From Symsagittifera roscoffensis (taxonomy: Eukaryota; Xenacoelomorpha; Acoela; Convolutidae), in assembly GCF_963678635.1 (NCBI RefSeq), contig NC_087069.1:20992660-21056659 (forward strand): DNA of 64,000 bases. The letters are read 5' to 3'. Shown here piece by piece: positions 38,629-49,960 of the stretch. Numbering within the stretch: position 1 is the stretch's first letter; every line of letters begins with the position of its first letter. The translations under genes were made by a program, and so were the position numbers. The notes under the pieces were generated by a model. It had not been told where the DNA came from and did no database searches. It saw only the letters and a program-made list of their open reading frames with translations.

Positions 38629-39978
38629 AATCATAGACAGACGATGGGCTGTCCAGTTGCTTGAATTTCCCTGACAAACCAACAGTGACAAGTAACTTCC
38701 CTAACTGACAAACATAGCTGGCCTGGCCTGGCCAGAATGATTTGTCCGGGAAGTCCACATTTAAACGACGGCGGGACAAAACTTTGTCCAGGGAGTCGAG
38801 AAACGTCTAGAACTAATCACATGGCGGCGATGCAGATTCCATCAGCTCGAGTGATGGGTCAGAGTCTCAGTCTTGAGAAATTGTGTCAGAGGATACCTCC
38901 AATTCCGACGTCTCGGAGGTTGCGATTCATTCCTCCCTAGTGGAATAGAAACAGCCCGGGTTGGATAGAGAACTGCATCGAGACCCAGACAGGGACCGGT
39001 ATACCTCCAATGAGTAGGGCACGGTAGTTGATAATGCCGCAGATGAGCTTGAGTTAAAGCAATGTCGAAACGTCCAACTAGATTACTCCCGCATGCTACG
39101 GTCGTCCGTATCAATCTGGAACCCTTGGAGCAAGAAGTGACCCCTTTGAAAAAGATATGGTGTGCTAAATTGATATGGTGTGCTTCGAAGATAACCAGCG
39201 GACAGCTAAATGTGATGAAGACATCTTAAAGCCAGGTACCGACGGTCGAACCTATTGAGGGCTCAGCGAATTGATAGGATGACGAGCAATTTAAAGAGAT
39301 GGATAGAAAACGAAGCACCTGACAAAGGCGATTAGGAAAAAGACTGCGATAAGATCCTAAAGCATTTTTTTAAAAAGAAAGAGTTTAGAAAGAGAAAGAA
39401 TGAACAAAGACGGGATTGTGGCCCGCAAGCGCAAAGAAGCAGACAAAGTCCTTAACAAAAACAATTCAATAGTACTACCACAGCTGTATCAAACTGAATT
39501 ACTGCTCCTTTCACGCGATCAGACGGGGTATCAAGGCGTGGATAAGGGGTATAACCGGATACCGAAGCGATTTGAATGGCCTGGCTTGAAAAGGCCTGTG
39601 AGAAACTTAATTATGCATGCTTGTCATGTCAGCGAGCAAAGGAACCCAGGACATTGAGATTTCCCCTTCAATCGACAGAGTCGTCAGGATTCAATGAGGT
39701 GGTACAAATCGATCATCAGAAAATATGTTTGACGTGCTGGTGGCTAAAAGTGCTGGTAATGATTGACCATTTCACGAAATTCGCAGAGACAGCTCCCTAC
39801 ATGACAGCATCAGCGGAGGAGACGTTTGATTAATTGATAAATGACTGGACAGCAAGACACGGCTGCCAGATCACGTTCCAGTCAGACAAGGCTAAAGCAG
39901 TCGTTGCAGGTCTCACAAAGGAGTTAATTGAGAGGTCGCAAGTGGCACAGGCTCACTCGACCACTTATAATCCGCAAC
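38629..39978 (+). pseudogene. Copy 2 pol remnant, unit A (RT and RNase H deleted, integrase cut)
   Basis: After the protease end the sequence has the RT entry equivalent of copy 1 (GLSSCLNFPDKP) and then jumps to the RNase H-integrase linker (LSGKSTF, DVSEVAIHSSLVE). About 2 kb encoding RT and RNase H are missing. Integrase zinc finger (LLLLSRDQTGYQGVDK, ACLSCQRAKEP) and core (QIDHQK, QSDK) are present in several frames and end at the duplication junction. Confidence 0.75.
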
Positions 39979-40229
39979 CGAGAGAGTTCTTGAGGTCCAA
40001 TGGAGGTTTCGCGTCAGGTGACTGACGGATCTGGAACCTATCGTCACACGGAGGCTCCACCAAGATCAAGAACGAGTTTTGAGCCTAACCATATTAGAGA
40101 CTTAGTGCAGCCCCGTCGAGAGCAGCCCCGTCGAGGGCAGGTTGGATAAATCCAGTCATGCCAGAAGCGGATGCCACATCGGGCGCACGCTTCACCACGA
40201 GGCCGCAGGTTAGATCAGTACCAAATTTG

Positions 40230-41779
40230 ACAAATATCTCTCATGAAACTACGATGTACGCTTCAATGTTTGAGCCATTAAGCAGATCTCTTGAGACGTT
40301 TTTTACTAAACTCTTGAAGTCTACCGAGAGATGAGAGAGGTCACGAAGGAAACTCAAGAAATCGAAGTCGTACAAGGACGAGTCAGATGGTTGTGTTGAT
40401 ACCTGGATAGAGGTGATAAAAATGCATTTTGAGGAAGATAACCTCTCCAAGAAACAGGACTGTAGCAAACTGACGAGTAAATTAGAGGACACGGCCCTGA
40501 GCTGTATGATGGCGAAAAAGGACGAATGAAGGAGACATTGCTTGCAAATTTTTCGACATCTTTACGAATCATTTCGGCTCTGGGGACATCAAGCCATGGT
40601 GAAGTTTGAGAGGAGGCATCAAAGAGATAATAATTCAATCGACAAGTTTTTGGACGACCTCGAGTTGCTTAGAAGTAGAGGCAATCCCGACGAGAAGATC
40701 TCGGAATGGAAATTGGCCATAGCCTCGAAGTTCATGCATGGAGTGAAGATTGATGAACTGAAAACCATGCTGGCCACACACTTTGCCTTGTCATCGGTCT
40801 CCGTGCCGACAGCCAACGCTCTGCGTATGAAATCAAGCGAGTATCTGCTCATGAAACCAAGGGCTCAAAATCGTTGCAAAATTTACGGCAACTACAGCGG
40901 AATGAACACCGGCACAAGTTCTGGTTGGTATAAACCTCGTGAAGACATGGACAAAAGGAGGTCATGCGCTAATTGTGGTTCGCTGGAGCATCACGTGTCA
41001 GCCTGCTCCACTTATAAACAAAACATTAATTTGATTGGTTACTTTCTTGACGATGTTGACGCAACCGACGAGGACTCCGAAAAATATGTGAAGGTACTCA
41101 TAATGAAGTATGAACCGAGGTGCTTCTTTTGCAATCTGAAAGGACAATTCAAATCAGCCGGCACTGAGTAATGGGATGCAGTGGCAGACGCAAAGCATCT
41201 CCGCCATGAAGAGGCGGTATCAAAAGTCGAGGCTAGTCGAGCACGCCTAATGAACGAAGCTGAGTCGCGGAAAGAAGAAGTGACACGAAGCACATTCTCG
41301 ACTGAAAAATTCAAGACCTTGCCTGATGATGCAATTGCCTCAATCTTGGAGGCTGATTCAGCTAGTGCGCTAAGAATAGATTATGGCCTAGCGGCTCGGA
41401 CCGCACTACAGTTTGTTGAGCAAGACTGGGCCACGAAAGAAGTTGAACAGTGGGTGAGGTTTGAACTAGAAAACACAGAGCTGCGCCAGAAGCTTCATAT
41501 CCTAGCGAAGGCAGCGAAAGAAGAGGACAACCAGAAACCCAAGAAACGAGGTCTGAAGTTGAATGTCATCTCAGGGAAGATCGTCGTCATGACAAAAGGA
41601 GGGATAAAAATAATGCCAATAATATCGGTCGCAGGGCATCAGGTAGAAAAGAACCTGAGCGAGCCATCGGAGATCACGCTGGTATACCCGGACATCTATG
41701 CTGACTACTTGAGAGAAAAAGAACCGAATTTGCATTCCAGGGCCGTGAGAGCGTTAATACGACGGGTGGTCCGAGATTA
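40230..41779 (+). pseudogene. Copy 2 Gag, unit B
   Basis: Near-identical to unit A: GHQAMVKFERRHQRDNN, FLDDLELLRSRG, CANCGSLEHHVSAC, and the same damaged second knuckle. The stop after it is also at the same place (about 41169). It therefore carried these defects before the duplication. Confidence 0.82.
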
Positions 41780-41782
41780 ATG

Positions 41783-42764
41783 AGAGTGGATGGACCTTAT
41801 ATGGAAGTCTATGGCCCATATCCGATCCTGATGAACGTGGACGGCGAAAGGCGAAAGACGAAATATTCAGACGAAAGCTCACGTGACCAATGCCAGTGAC
41901 CAAGACGAATTGAACACGATGCCATGCTCGAGCAGGATGCGGTCCACATAGGCTGTGAAGCCGATCTGGCAGCACACGTATTGGACGTACATGGCAAACA
42001 ACTCTCGGTGAAGGGACTGCTCAACACCGGAGCGATGGTCAGTGTCATGCCCATAAGCACCTGGACTGACATGGGCTTCGAAAGGTCGGATCTGATTCCG
42101 ACTGATATCAGACTGGCAGCGGTCAACCAGGGCGCAATATACGTGGCTGGGAGGAATCCCATCATTTCGCTGCAGTTAGGAGGAAGGCATCTCTGGATGA
42201 GTTTTCTGGTCGTCGACAATCTTGAGGAGTCCGACCAGTTAATCCTTAGACGAGATTTCGTGCGCAACTTCGATGTCACGATCGACCTCAAGGACGGGTT
42301 AATACGGATCCAGGATCCAGAGAGGAAGTATGAAAAGAAACCCATTAACAAAATCCTGATTAACCAAAAAAAAGTGTCAACTTTCCTAGATCGGAAGGTT
42401 AGCTTAAAATCAAATCAAGCTGTAATAGCGACATTTAGGACGAGGAATTTGAATTAGCTTAGTAACAACAGACTGGTGTGTCTGGTCCCCAGACCCAAAC
42501 AGTAAGAGCTCAGCTATTTTAGGAAGAAGCTTCTCACTCACTCAGAGCGGACTGTGTGTGAGTGTGTTGTTGAAAACACATATAACAACTATGACGATAC
42601 AACGAGGAAAGAAGCTTGGCTATGCATTTCCTCTAAACACAGACTATCAGAGTTCGGAGAACTTTAAAAAATTTAAAGTAACGGAGTGTCCATTACATGC
42701 TAACCAAGATGTATACCGAAAAAAATCAATGAATCGAAGTCTTTTAAGAAAGTGTTTTCAATGA
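41783..42764 (+). pseudogene. Copy 2 protease, unit B
   Basis: Same LLNTGAMVSVMP active site as unit A, with a 31-33 bp deletion just before it (about 41904). The end of the protein is again at QRGKKLGYAFPLNTDY (42558-42764). Confidence 0.82.
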
Positions 42765-44500
42765 AATCAGAGACAGACGATGGGCTGTCCAGTTGCTCGA
42801 ATTTCCCTGACAAACCAACAGTGATGATGAACTTCCCTAACTGACAAACGTATCTGGCCTGGCCTGGCCAGAATGATTTGTCCGGGAAGTCCACATTTAA
42901 ATGACGGCGGGACAAAACTTTGTCCAGGGAGTCGAGAATTGTCTAGAACTAATCACATGGCGGCGATGCAGATTCCATCAGCTCGAGTGATGGGTCAGAG
43001 TCTCAGTCTTGAGAAATTGTGTCAGAGGATACCTCCAATTCCGACGTCTCGGAGGTTGCGATTCATTCCTCCCTAGTGGAGTAGAAACAGCCCGGGTTGG
43101 ATAGAGAACTGCATCGAGACCCAGACAGGAACTGGTATACCTCCAATGAGTAGGGCACAGTAGTTGATAATGCCACAGATGAGCTTGAGTTAATAGCAAT
43201 GTCGAAACGTCCAACTAGATTACTCCCGCATGCTACGGTCGTCCGTACCAATCTGGAACCCTTGGAGCAAGAAGCGACACCTTTGAAAAAGATATGGTGT
43301 GCTAAATTGATGAACGATGCCCATGCTCCGAAGATAAACAGCGGACAGCTAAATGTGATGAAGACATCTTAAAGCCGGGTACCGACGGTCGAACCTATTG
43401 AGGGCTCAGCGAATTGATAGGATGACGAGCAATTTAAAGAGATGGATAGAAAACGGAGCACCTGACAAAGGCGATTAGGAAAAAGACAGCGATAAGATCC
43501 TAAAGCATTTTTTTAAAGAGAAAGAGTTTAGAAAGAGAAAGAGGGAACAAAAACGGGATTGTGGCCTGCAAGCGCAAAGAAGCAGACAAAGTCCTTAACA
43601 AAAACAATTCAATAGTACTACCACAGCTGTATCAAACTGAATTACTCTTCCGTTCATGCGATCAGACGGGTTATCAAGGCGTGGATAAGGTGTATAACCG
43701 GATACAGAAGCGATTTGAATGGCCTGGCTTGAAAAGGCCTGTGAGAAATTTAATTATGCATGCTTGTCATGTCAGCAAGCAAAGGAACCCAGGAGATTCA
43801 GATTTCCCCTTCAATCGACAGAGCCGTCAGGATTCAATGAGGTGGTACAAATCGATCATCAGAAAATATGCTTGACGTGCTGGTGGCTAAAAATGCTGGT
43901 AATGATTGATCATTTCACGAAATACGCAGAGACAGCTCCCTACATGACAGCATCAGCGGAGTAGACGTTTGATTAATTGATAAATGACTGGATAGCAAGA
44001 CACGGCTGCCAGATCACGTTCCAGTCAGACAATTCTAAAGCAGTCGTTGCAGGTCTCAAAAGGAGTTAATTGAGAGGTCGCAAGTGGCACAGGCTCACTC
44101 GACCACTTATAATCCGCAAACGAATGGCTTGGTCGAAAGACAATATCGTACACTAGTTTCCATGTTGAGGATCTATTGCTCACGATACGTGGACGGCTGG
44201 GATAGGCACTTACCGCAGGTAATGGGCGCTTACAATAGCACCGAACACTACACCACGGTAATAAGCCCGCACATGATGTTAACAGGCCACAAAAAGGCCC
44301 TCACATCAATGTTCTTCTATCCTGAGTATGAAGGTAAGAGACCAGCACCGCAAACGTTTGTGCGCGATGTGATCAGGAGGCAACAAGAACTCAAGGATCT
44401 GTGCAGGAGGAACACGCAGCAGGCTCAAGTCAGGCAAGAGAGGAGGTTTGACAAGAGGACTGCTGATGCAAGAGCCTACTCAGTTGGGGACTAGGTCTGG
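42765..44500 (+). pseudogene. Copy 2 integrase and linker, unit B (RT and RNase H deleted)
   Basis: Shares the RT/RNase H deletion of unit A. The linker is followed by the integrase zinc finger (CKRKEADKVL start, ACLSCQQAKEP), QIDHQK, QSDNSKAVVAG, and beyond the duplication AHSTTYNPQTNGLVERQYRTL with the third catalytic Glu, MGAYNSTEHYTT and YSVGD. All three catalytic acids can be found, but across several frames and stops. Confidence 0.78.
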
Positions 44501-45747
44501 TTGTTCCAGGAAATCGCTCCTCCAAAGGGAACCAACAAGTTGCTGAAAAAATAGCGTGGTACATTTCAAATAACTGAAGTGCACCAGTATGGTCGTTTTT
44601 ATCGGTTGAGCACCGGAGGGGCAGCTCATTACGAGAATATTGAACCACACAATGCCTCATTGGAGGACTGGTGCATTCCGGCTGACATGCATGATGAGGA
44701 CTACTTGATAGTTGACCCGGCCTGCGAGGTGAATGAGAGAGGCACCTGCGACAAAAACTACGGGATTGAGGTGATAGATGACAGTGATCTGCCACTTGAC
44801 CTCGAAAAAACCGAGCGAATGGAGGTTGATGACGAAACCTTACCATTTATTGAAGAGGACTGGGACTGCTCAGAGCAGACCGAAGTTGATAAAGAGTAGA
44901 ACCTGAATATCCCTTCACCATGGGGACGCGCCAGGGCAAGAGTGGAAGGATTATATCGAAAAACAACCCGCATGGTGAAAACTTTGTCTTAGACAGGATT
45001 ATTTTGAGCGACGTGGCGGACTCGATAGTGGGTCTGGACAAAATAGCGTTGTCACAGGAGATCAAACTGATCAACGACACAGAACAGGACTGGATTGAAG
45101 ATCGCTCAGAACCGGAAGTGGAATTCGAACCTGAGGTGGAACAGATGCGTGAGAAAGAGTTGACAAACTTGCGAGTGCTCGAATGGCTCCATGATCTACC
45201 TGCAGCATTCAGGACGTCGATCAGACTAGCACCCAATCCGAAAATGTTGTGTTAAAAAAAACTAAAATCGGCAAGGGAACAGGAGAACTGGAGACGGAAG
45301 GCGGTATGCTAAGAAACCTCTTTTTGGACGAACTTTTGAATCGCATTTTGATCTACCGAGTCACTACTCAAACAACATCATTGTCAAAGACAGTGATTTG
45401 ATACTCACGGAACTTACGTGCGCTATAGCGATTACCGCGGATGTAAGTTTTAAAACAACAGCACTAGCGGCCGACTTTAAGAGAAAGTACAAGAATATCG
45501 AGTTTTTGTGGAAACCGAGGTCTGTTAGGGAAGGGATGATAGCGCTGCCCCCTGTTGCATCACAGATACCAGGAAAATACTTGTGTTTCTTGTTAACTGA
45601 CAACACGTCACAGACACTGACAGACAACACATGAATAACGAGAGTTTAGTGACCAATAGGGGAAAAGTGCATCCGAGAGAGCTATATGCCCTAGTACATC
45701 TAACATTTTCGGAAACAGACATAGAGGTTTACTTGCATAAGAAGTGA
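44501..45747 (+). pseudogene. Copy 2 pol C-terminal tail
   Basis: Homologue of 16784-15387: RLSTGGAAHYENIEPHN, DDETLPFIEEDWD, FVLDRIILSDVADS, LTNLRVLEWLHD, then DSDLILTELTCAIAITADVS and HPRELYALVHLTFSE, ending at TGA 45745-45747. The middle WAAQEGRLLIPG part of copy 1 is missing. Confidence 0.75.
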
Positions 45748-46086
45748 ATTCTGAGCTTATAGTAGAGCTGTATTTAGTGCTAACCGTTTTATTAGGTTTA
45801 TTTTTCATGCAGTATGATTAGGTTTTAGGATAATTGTCAGGTACCAGGTTTTTTTTCATAGTAGTGTTGATGTATAGTTTTGTTATGTTGTGTTTTTGTG
45901 TGGTTATGATTGTGTGATGATTACGTAATTGTGGACTGGAAGGACGTGAAAGGTGACAGCGTTTTGTTTTGGAGACGAGTAGCTCGCGATAGTTCTAAAT
46001 TGCGACTTGTGTTTTAGATCGGATTGATCATACATTTTTTTTGCACCTACACTGAAAGTAAAAGGAAGAAACCTACACGAAAGAAG
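45748..46086 (+). other. Copy 2 spacer between pol and accessory cassette
   Basis: AT/GT-rich, no gene seen. Holds TTGTTATGTTGTGTTTTTGTGTGGTTATG (in short pieces), loosely like the minus-strand TATGTTATG repeats of copy 1. Confidence 0.4.
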
Positions 46087-46810
46087 ATGAGCGATACCAT
46101 TGACCCCTTGGATTTAATCTCCGCGAGCCTAGGAATGACTCTAGACGAGGTGTATCAACGCTTGGTCGACTGTAATTTTGCTTCAAAAGATCCGGTGGGG
46201 GGGCTCGGAACAGGCTCATGAGATGGCGACGAGGAGAATTGTCTGGTCACGATATAGCTCGTGAGCCAGGACTAGGCGAGCAGAGGTATTATCGGCTAGG
46301 GGAAATGCGCCTACCTATCCGGCCTCTTAGTGGAGCAAAGAGATCACGTGATTGTTCGTGTCCATCACATTCGGCAGATTCCCCAACAGCACCTCCTCCA
46401 TCCAAAAACGTAAGAATGAACGAGATGGAGATCCAGACTTCGGAAACAATTGAGACCTTAGACAAGAAGGATAAGAACTGGCAGGAGTTGCATGCCAATT
46501 GGAAGAATTTAAGGCGATAGCTCAGGAACGGGACGAGTGGAAGGAGATGAATGACGAGTTCAAGATAACGCTCAAGGAGGAGTTAATAAGGCAACTGAAA
46601 GAGTTATACATGGCGAAAGTGGTCCGGATATTACCACAGGTCCTAGCGACGATGAATTCGTATGGGTCCAAGGAGTTGTGCGTTTCCAGGAAGCCCGTGG
46701 CCCCTCCGCAGGCATGGCAGTCTACATTGAGTTCTAGGGTTACTATACCCGACCCTTCAGACACCTGCATGGCTCCTCAGTTCCAGGAATCGTTTGAACA
46801 AGTGGCCTGA
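46087..46810 (+). pseudogene. Copy 2 accessory protein A (leader, coiled coil)
   Basis: ATG 46087 opens MSDTIDPLDLISASLG, the counterpart of MKNFNLVELMDLAEAY. Then SGHDIAREPGLG, a helical RQLKELYMAKVV stretch, and VTIPDPSDT, the motif shared with copies 1 and 3. Three frames. Confidence 0.65.
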
Positions 46811-49800
46811 GCAACGATGAACGAAATCAACAGAACCAGCGGACGAACAATGGGCAGGGTCATCCGTTCCCAACGCACAAATCGCTCTTCGAGCAACTCA
46901 GAGCGAGCATCACAGGCGGTTGTGTCAGCGGGACCGACAAGTGGCGAGACTACGTTGAGGTCTAGTGGGGTGGACATCAGGAAGAATCTTGCGGTCCGCA
47001 ACTTCTTTTTGCAAGTCGCCGCCGAGCACCCTCGAGCCTGCCTAAACGGAATGAGATGGAATCCTGCCATCAGCAATCAAACAATTCCTTCACTGATTCA
47101 TCATCCGATTGTAGGGGACAGCTTGGTGAGGGATCTGAACGAGATCTTTGTGAGTGGTCAGATCCTTTGGAGGAGCCTCCGTGGCCCAAGCGATTAAAAT
47201 GATGGAGTTCCAGAACGATGAGCATCTGCACACATTGATAGTAATGCTGGGCACCAACGACATCTCAACGGATCTTGTTACCGCAGAGAGCAGGTGGGAA
47301 CCTCTGGTGGTTTGCCTTTTGAACGAACTGAAAGAACAAAGTAAGCCGAGCCTCGTGGTGCTGTGCTCTATCCCACAGAATCCGGAAGTGGGCACGCCAG
47401 TGACTGACTTTATGATTGGCAACGTGACTCGATGGACTGAAATGGTTCGTAATCTGATCAGGAGCAACCCAGGCGAGTTATGACTCACGGATTTGGAGAA
47501 CACGTTGCACTTTACTGACCATCTCGCGCTAACCAGATATGAGATATGGCTTACATTTTACCACCCTACATGGAAGGCGATGGATAAACGACGCCGTTCA
47601 GAAAAATATCGAGGGGACCGAAGAAGAAATCAGGAGGACTGACTCCATGGCGCGGACCAGTTTGAAAGGCCGAGGCAGAGTGAGGAGCAATGTGCTGCAG
47701 CCACTCGCTAATCGTCTTGGGCCTCTGGCATCAGAAGCGAGTGGTGCTGCTTCCGCTGCTCCTAGCTCAGACCTAAGAAAAATGCTGGGGACTGCTCCCC
47801 CTCCTCGAAAACAATCATTAGAGAGCCGGCTGGGAAGACCTAATGACCAAAATCAAACAAGCTCTCAGGCCTACAATAGTGCGAGTAACTTACCCGCGAC
47901 ATCCTCTGCTCCTGTGGGAAGTTCTTCGGCAACTACTGCACCTGCAGAGGGAATCAAATCGACCAGTGTGCCGCTCTGAAATCGTCCAGATCCCAGCGCA
48001 TGGGGGCAATACAAGGCTGATTTGTTGGCGAGTTTGAATATGAATACGTTCACAAGTCGAGCAGACGCCAGAAGATTGATGAACGGAAATGGCCCCACGG
48101 TGTCGGAATTGTAACGGATACCTGGAGTGGACTGGCTCTTGGAAGAGCAAGAGCAGTTCAGCTCCGCCACCACGCTCAGGTTTGTTATCTCAATGGGTTG
48201 CCTCAGGACAAAACCATGGGACCCCTGAATACACGATCCCTAACGGACGTCCCTCGGAGGGCCACAGAGTTGATACCACCTCTTCAAAAGGGCAAATTCA
48301 CGGCGGAGAACAAGCTCAATAATAAAGACCACAAGCTGTACCGACCTTTCGCCAAGCTGCCGGACCAATTACCTGGTGAATATTCGAGAGAGCATCGCCG
48401 AGCGACCTCGGTGGAAGGGGACGATAGGAGATATGAAGTACTGGAGACACCAATGGGTGATAGTCTGTTTGCTGCCTATGACCTCCTCGATATCATGAAT
48501 GCTAAAAATCTGCTAGTGTCTAGTTCGGAGGACCTCTACACGCCTCGCTCTCTCTGTTGGCCAGATGTGGTTTTCCTGACGGCTCCCAAACTAGATCGGG
48601 GACAAGAAGTAGGCATGGCGAAAAGCGTGCAGAGAATTGTCAGTATGGATCCCCAAGTGTTGATAATAGCCGGCTCCAATGATCACCTACAGAGCCTAGG
48701 GCTACTGACTCGCCTCACGAACCGATCAGTTCGCAGCAATGAGGTTATGGGAGAAGCAATCTTGATGCTCCTATCGGCCATGACTGAAATTGATATATCG
48801 GTGGGGCAACATTTCACCAAGAACTTGGCGAAGATTGTCTTTGTAACGGATAGGGGACAATCAGGTCCCCTACGTGTTGGTGCAGCAGGTGGCGAATGAC
48901 CTCTGGTTCAGGCAGATGGATTAATGAGGGATGCACAAGAAAGGATGGTCAGAAGGAATCTGACATCACCAGAAGAGGACCTCATGGAACTGAACCTGAG
49001 GACAAAGCCGCACACTAACTCGTGGCTGTATTTGTCACCAAAAGTATGGGGGAAGACGATTTCGAACATGCTCCAGCGGCGATAAAAAAATACACAAGTA
49101 TCTGAACAATTCGTTGAATAAACGGGAGCTGGCCGGAGGGAAGAAGCTCCAACTGATGCAAGACGTGAACGCGATGTCGTTGGACAGGTTCTAAGCGAAT
49201 GTTTTGTCCACGACGGCACAAAACGGAAGGTCTGATGCGATCCTGGGAGGAATGGGAGTGAGTGGGATGGACGCCAGCCTTCTTGTCCACATGCTATCTG
49301 AAGACCTCCAGTAAACTGATTGCGAGTTTTGTCAAAGATATCAGGAAATTGTCGATCGGCGTAGTATTGTCATTGTACATGACGTTTGGCCATGAAAACT
49401 TTGTGAAAGGAGCTGCGAATCTTTCACTCAAGCGCTAGTTGACCTGAGGCTGAATGGACTCCTCACTCTAATCACGATGAAATACGGTCGATTGGGTGAC
49501 CTGTTCGTGCTCCTGCGCTATCCCTAGCAGTTACAGGGGACGAGCCGAGAGATCAACGCGCAGTTGGAGACAGCCTCATATCGGAAGATGAAAGACTGGA
49601 CGATACTCTTGAGCCAGTATCTCATGCAACCGAACAGGAGTATCACGGAAGAGGATAAGATCGCGAGGGGAGCAAGTGAGTGCAAGAGGCATTGCGGTGT
49701 GACTCTGCTAACCGATCTGGCTGTGATGATGCGGATCTATCAGCTAGCTCTAGTCCTTGGATTGAGAGAGTTCGTCACGGTAGTGTAGGTAGATGCGTAC

Positions 49801-49960
49801 ATGAATTCAGTATTATATGTCAACCTAGTCTCAGTAGTGGGTTTTTCTGTGCTAATTTGGGTGGAACAGAAGGAGCTGAAAGGGCTGGCCAGTGAGGGCA
49901 GACTGTTTGTAAGTATAGTGGAGCCTGGATGGAAGTTGAAAGACTTCAATAACAATTTTT
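46811..49960 (+). pseudogene. Copy 2 accessory protein B (two SGNH-like domains)
   Basis: First SGNH domain: IVGDSLVRDL (block I), SFGGASVAQ (II), MLGTNDIST (III), then YGLHF where copy 1 has DGIHF, so the Asp is lost; stops intervene at 47483. Second: LLVSSSEDLYTPRSLCWPDVV and IIAGSNDHLQSLGLLTRL (48198-48899). The following helical part is decayed to 49795 (LTDLAVMMR, LREFVTVV). Conservation of both GxND blocks in this distant copy supports the two-domain design. Confidence 0.75.

Larger units (their letters stand above)
35800..39978 (+). repeat. Tandem duplication in copy 2, unit A
   Basis: Starts at AGAGAGA-CTTGAGGTCC and runs to the integrase sequence TATAATCCGCAA, where it jumps back to unit B. 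Offset to unit B is 4180 bp at the start. Units are nearly identical over gag and protease, differing by scattered substitutions and small indels (for example 31-33 bp before the protease). Confidence 0.92.
39981..44118 (+). repeat. Tandem duplication in copy 2, unit B
   Basis: Second unit; its end continues into the rest of integrase (PQTNGLVERQYRTL), so this is the end that is collinear with the element. Junction A/B (39975-39985) shows a short GAGAG overlap. Confidence 0.92.
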
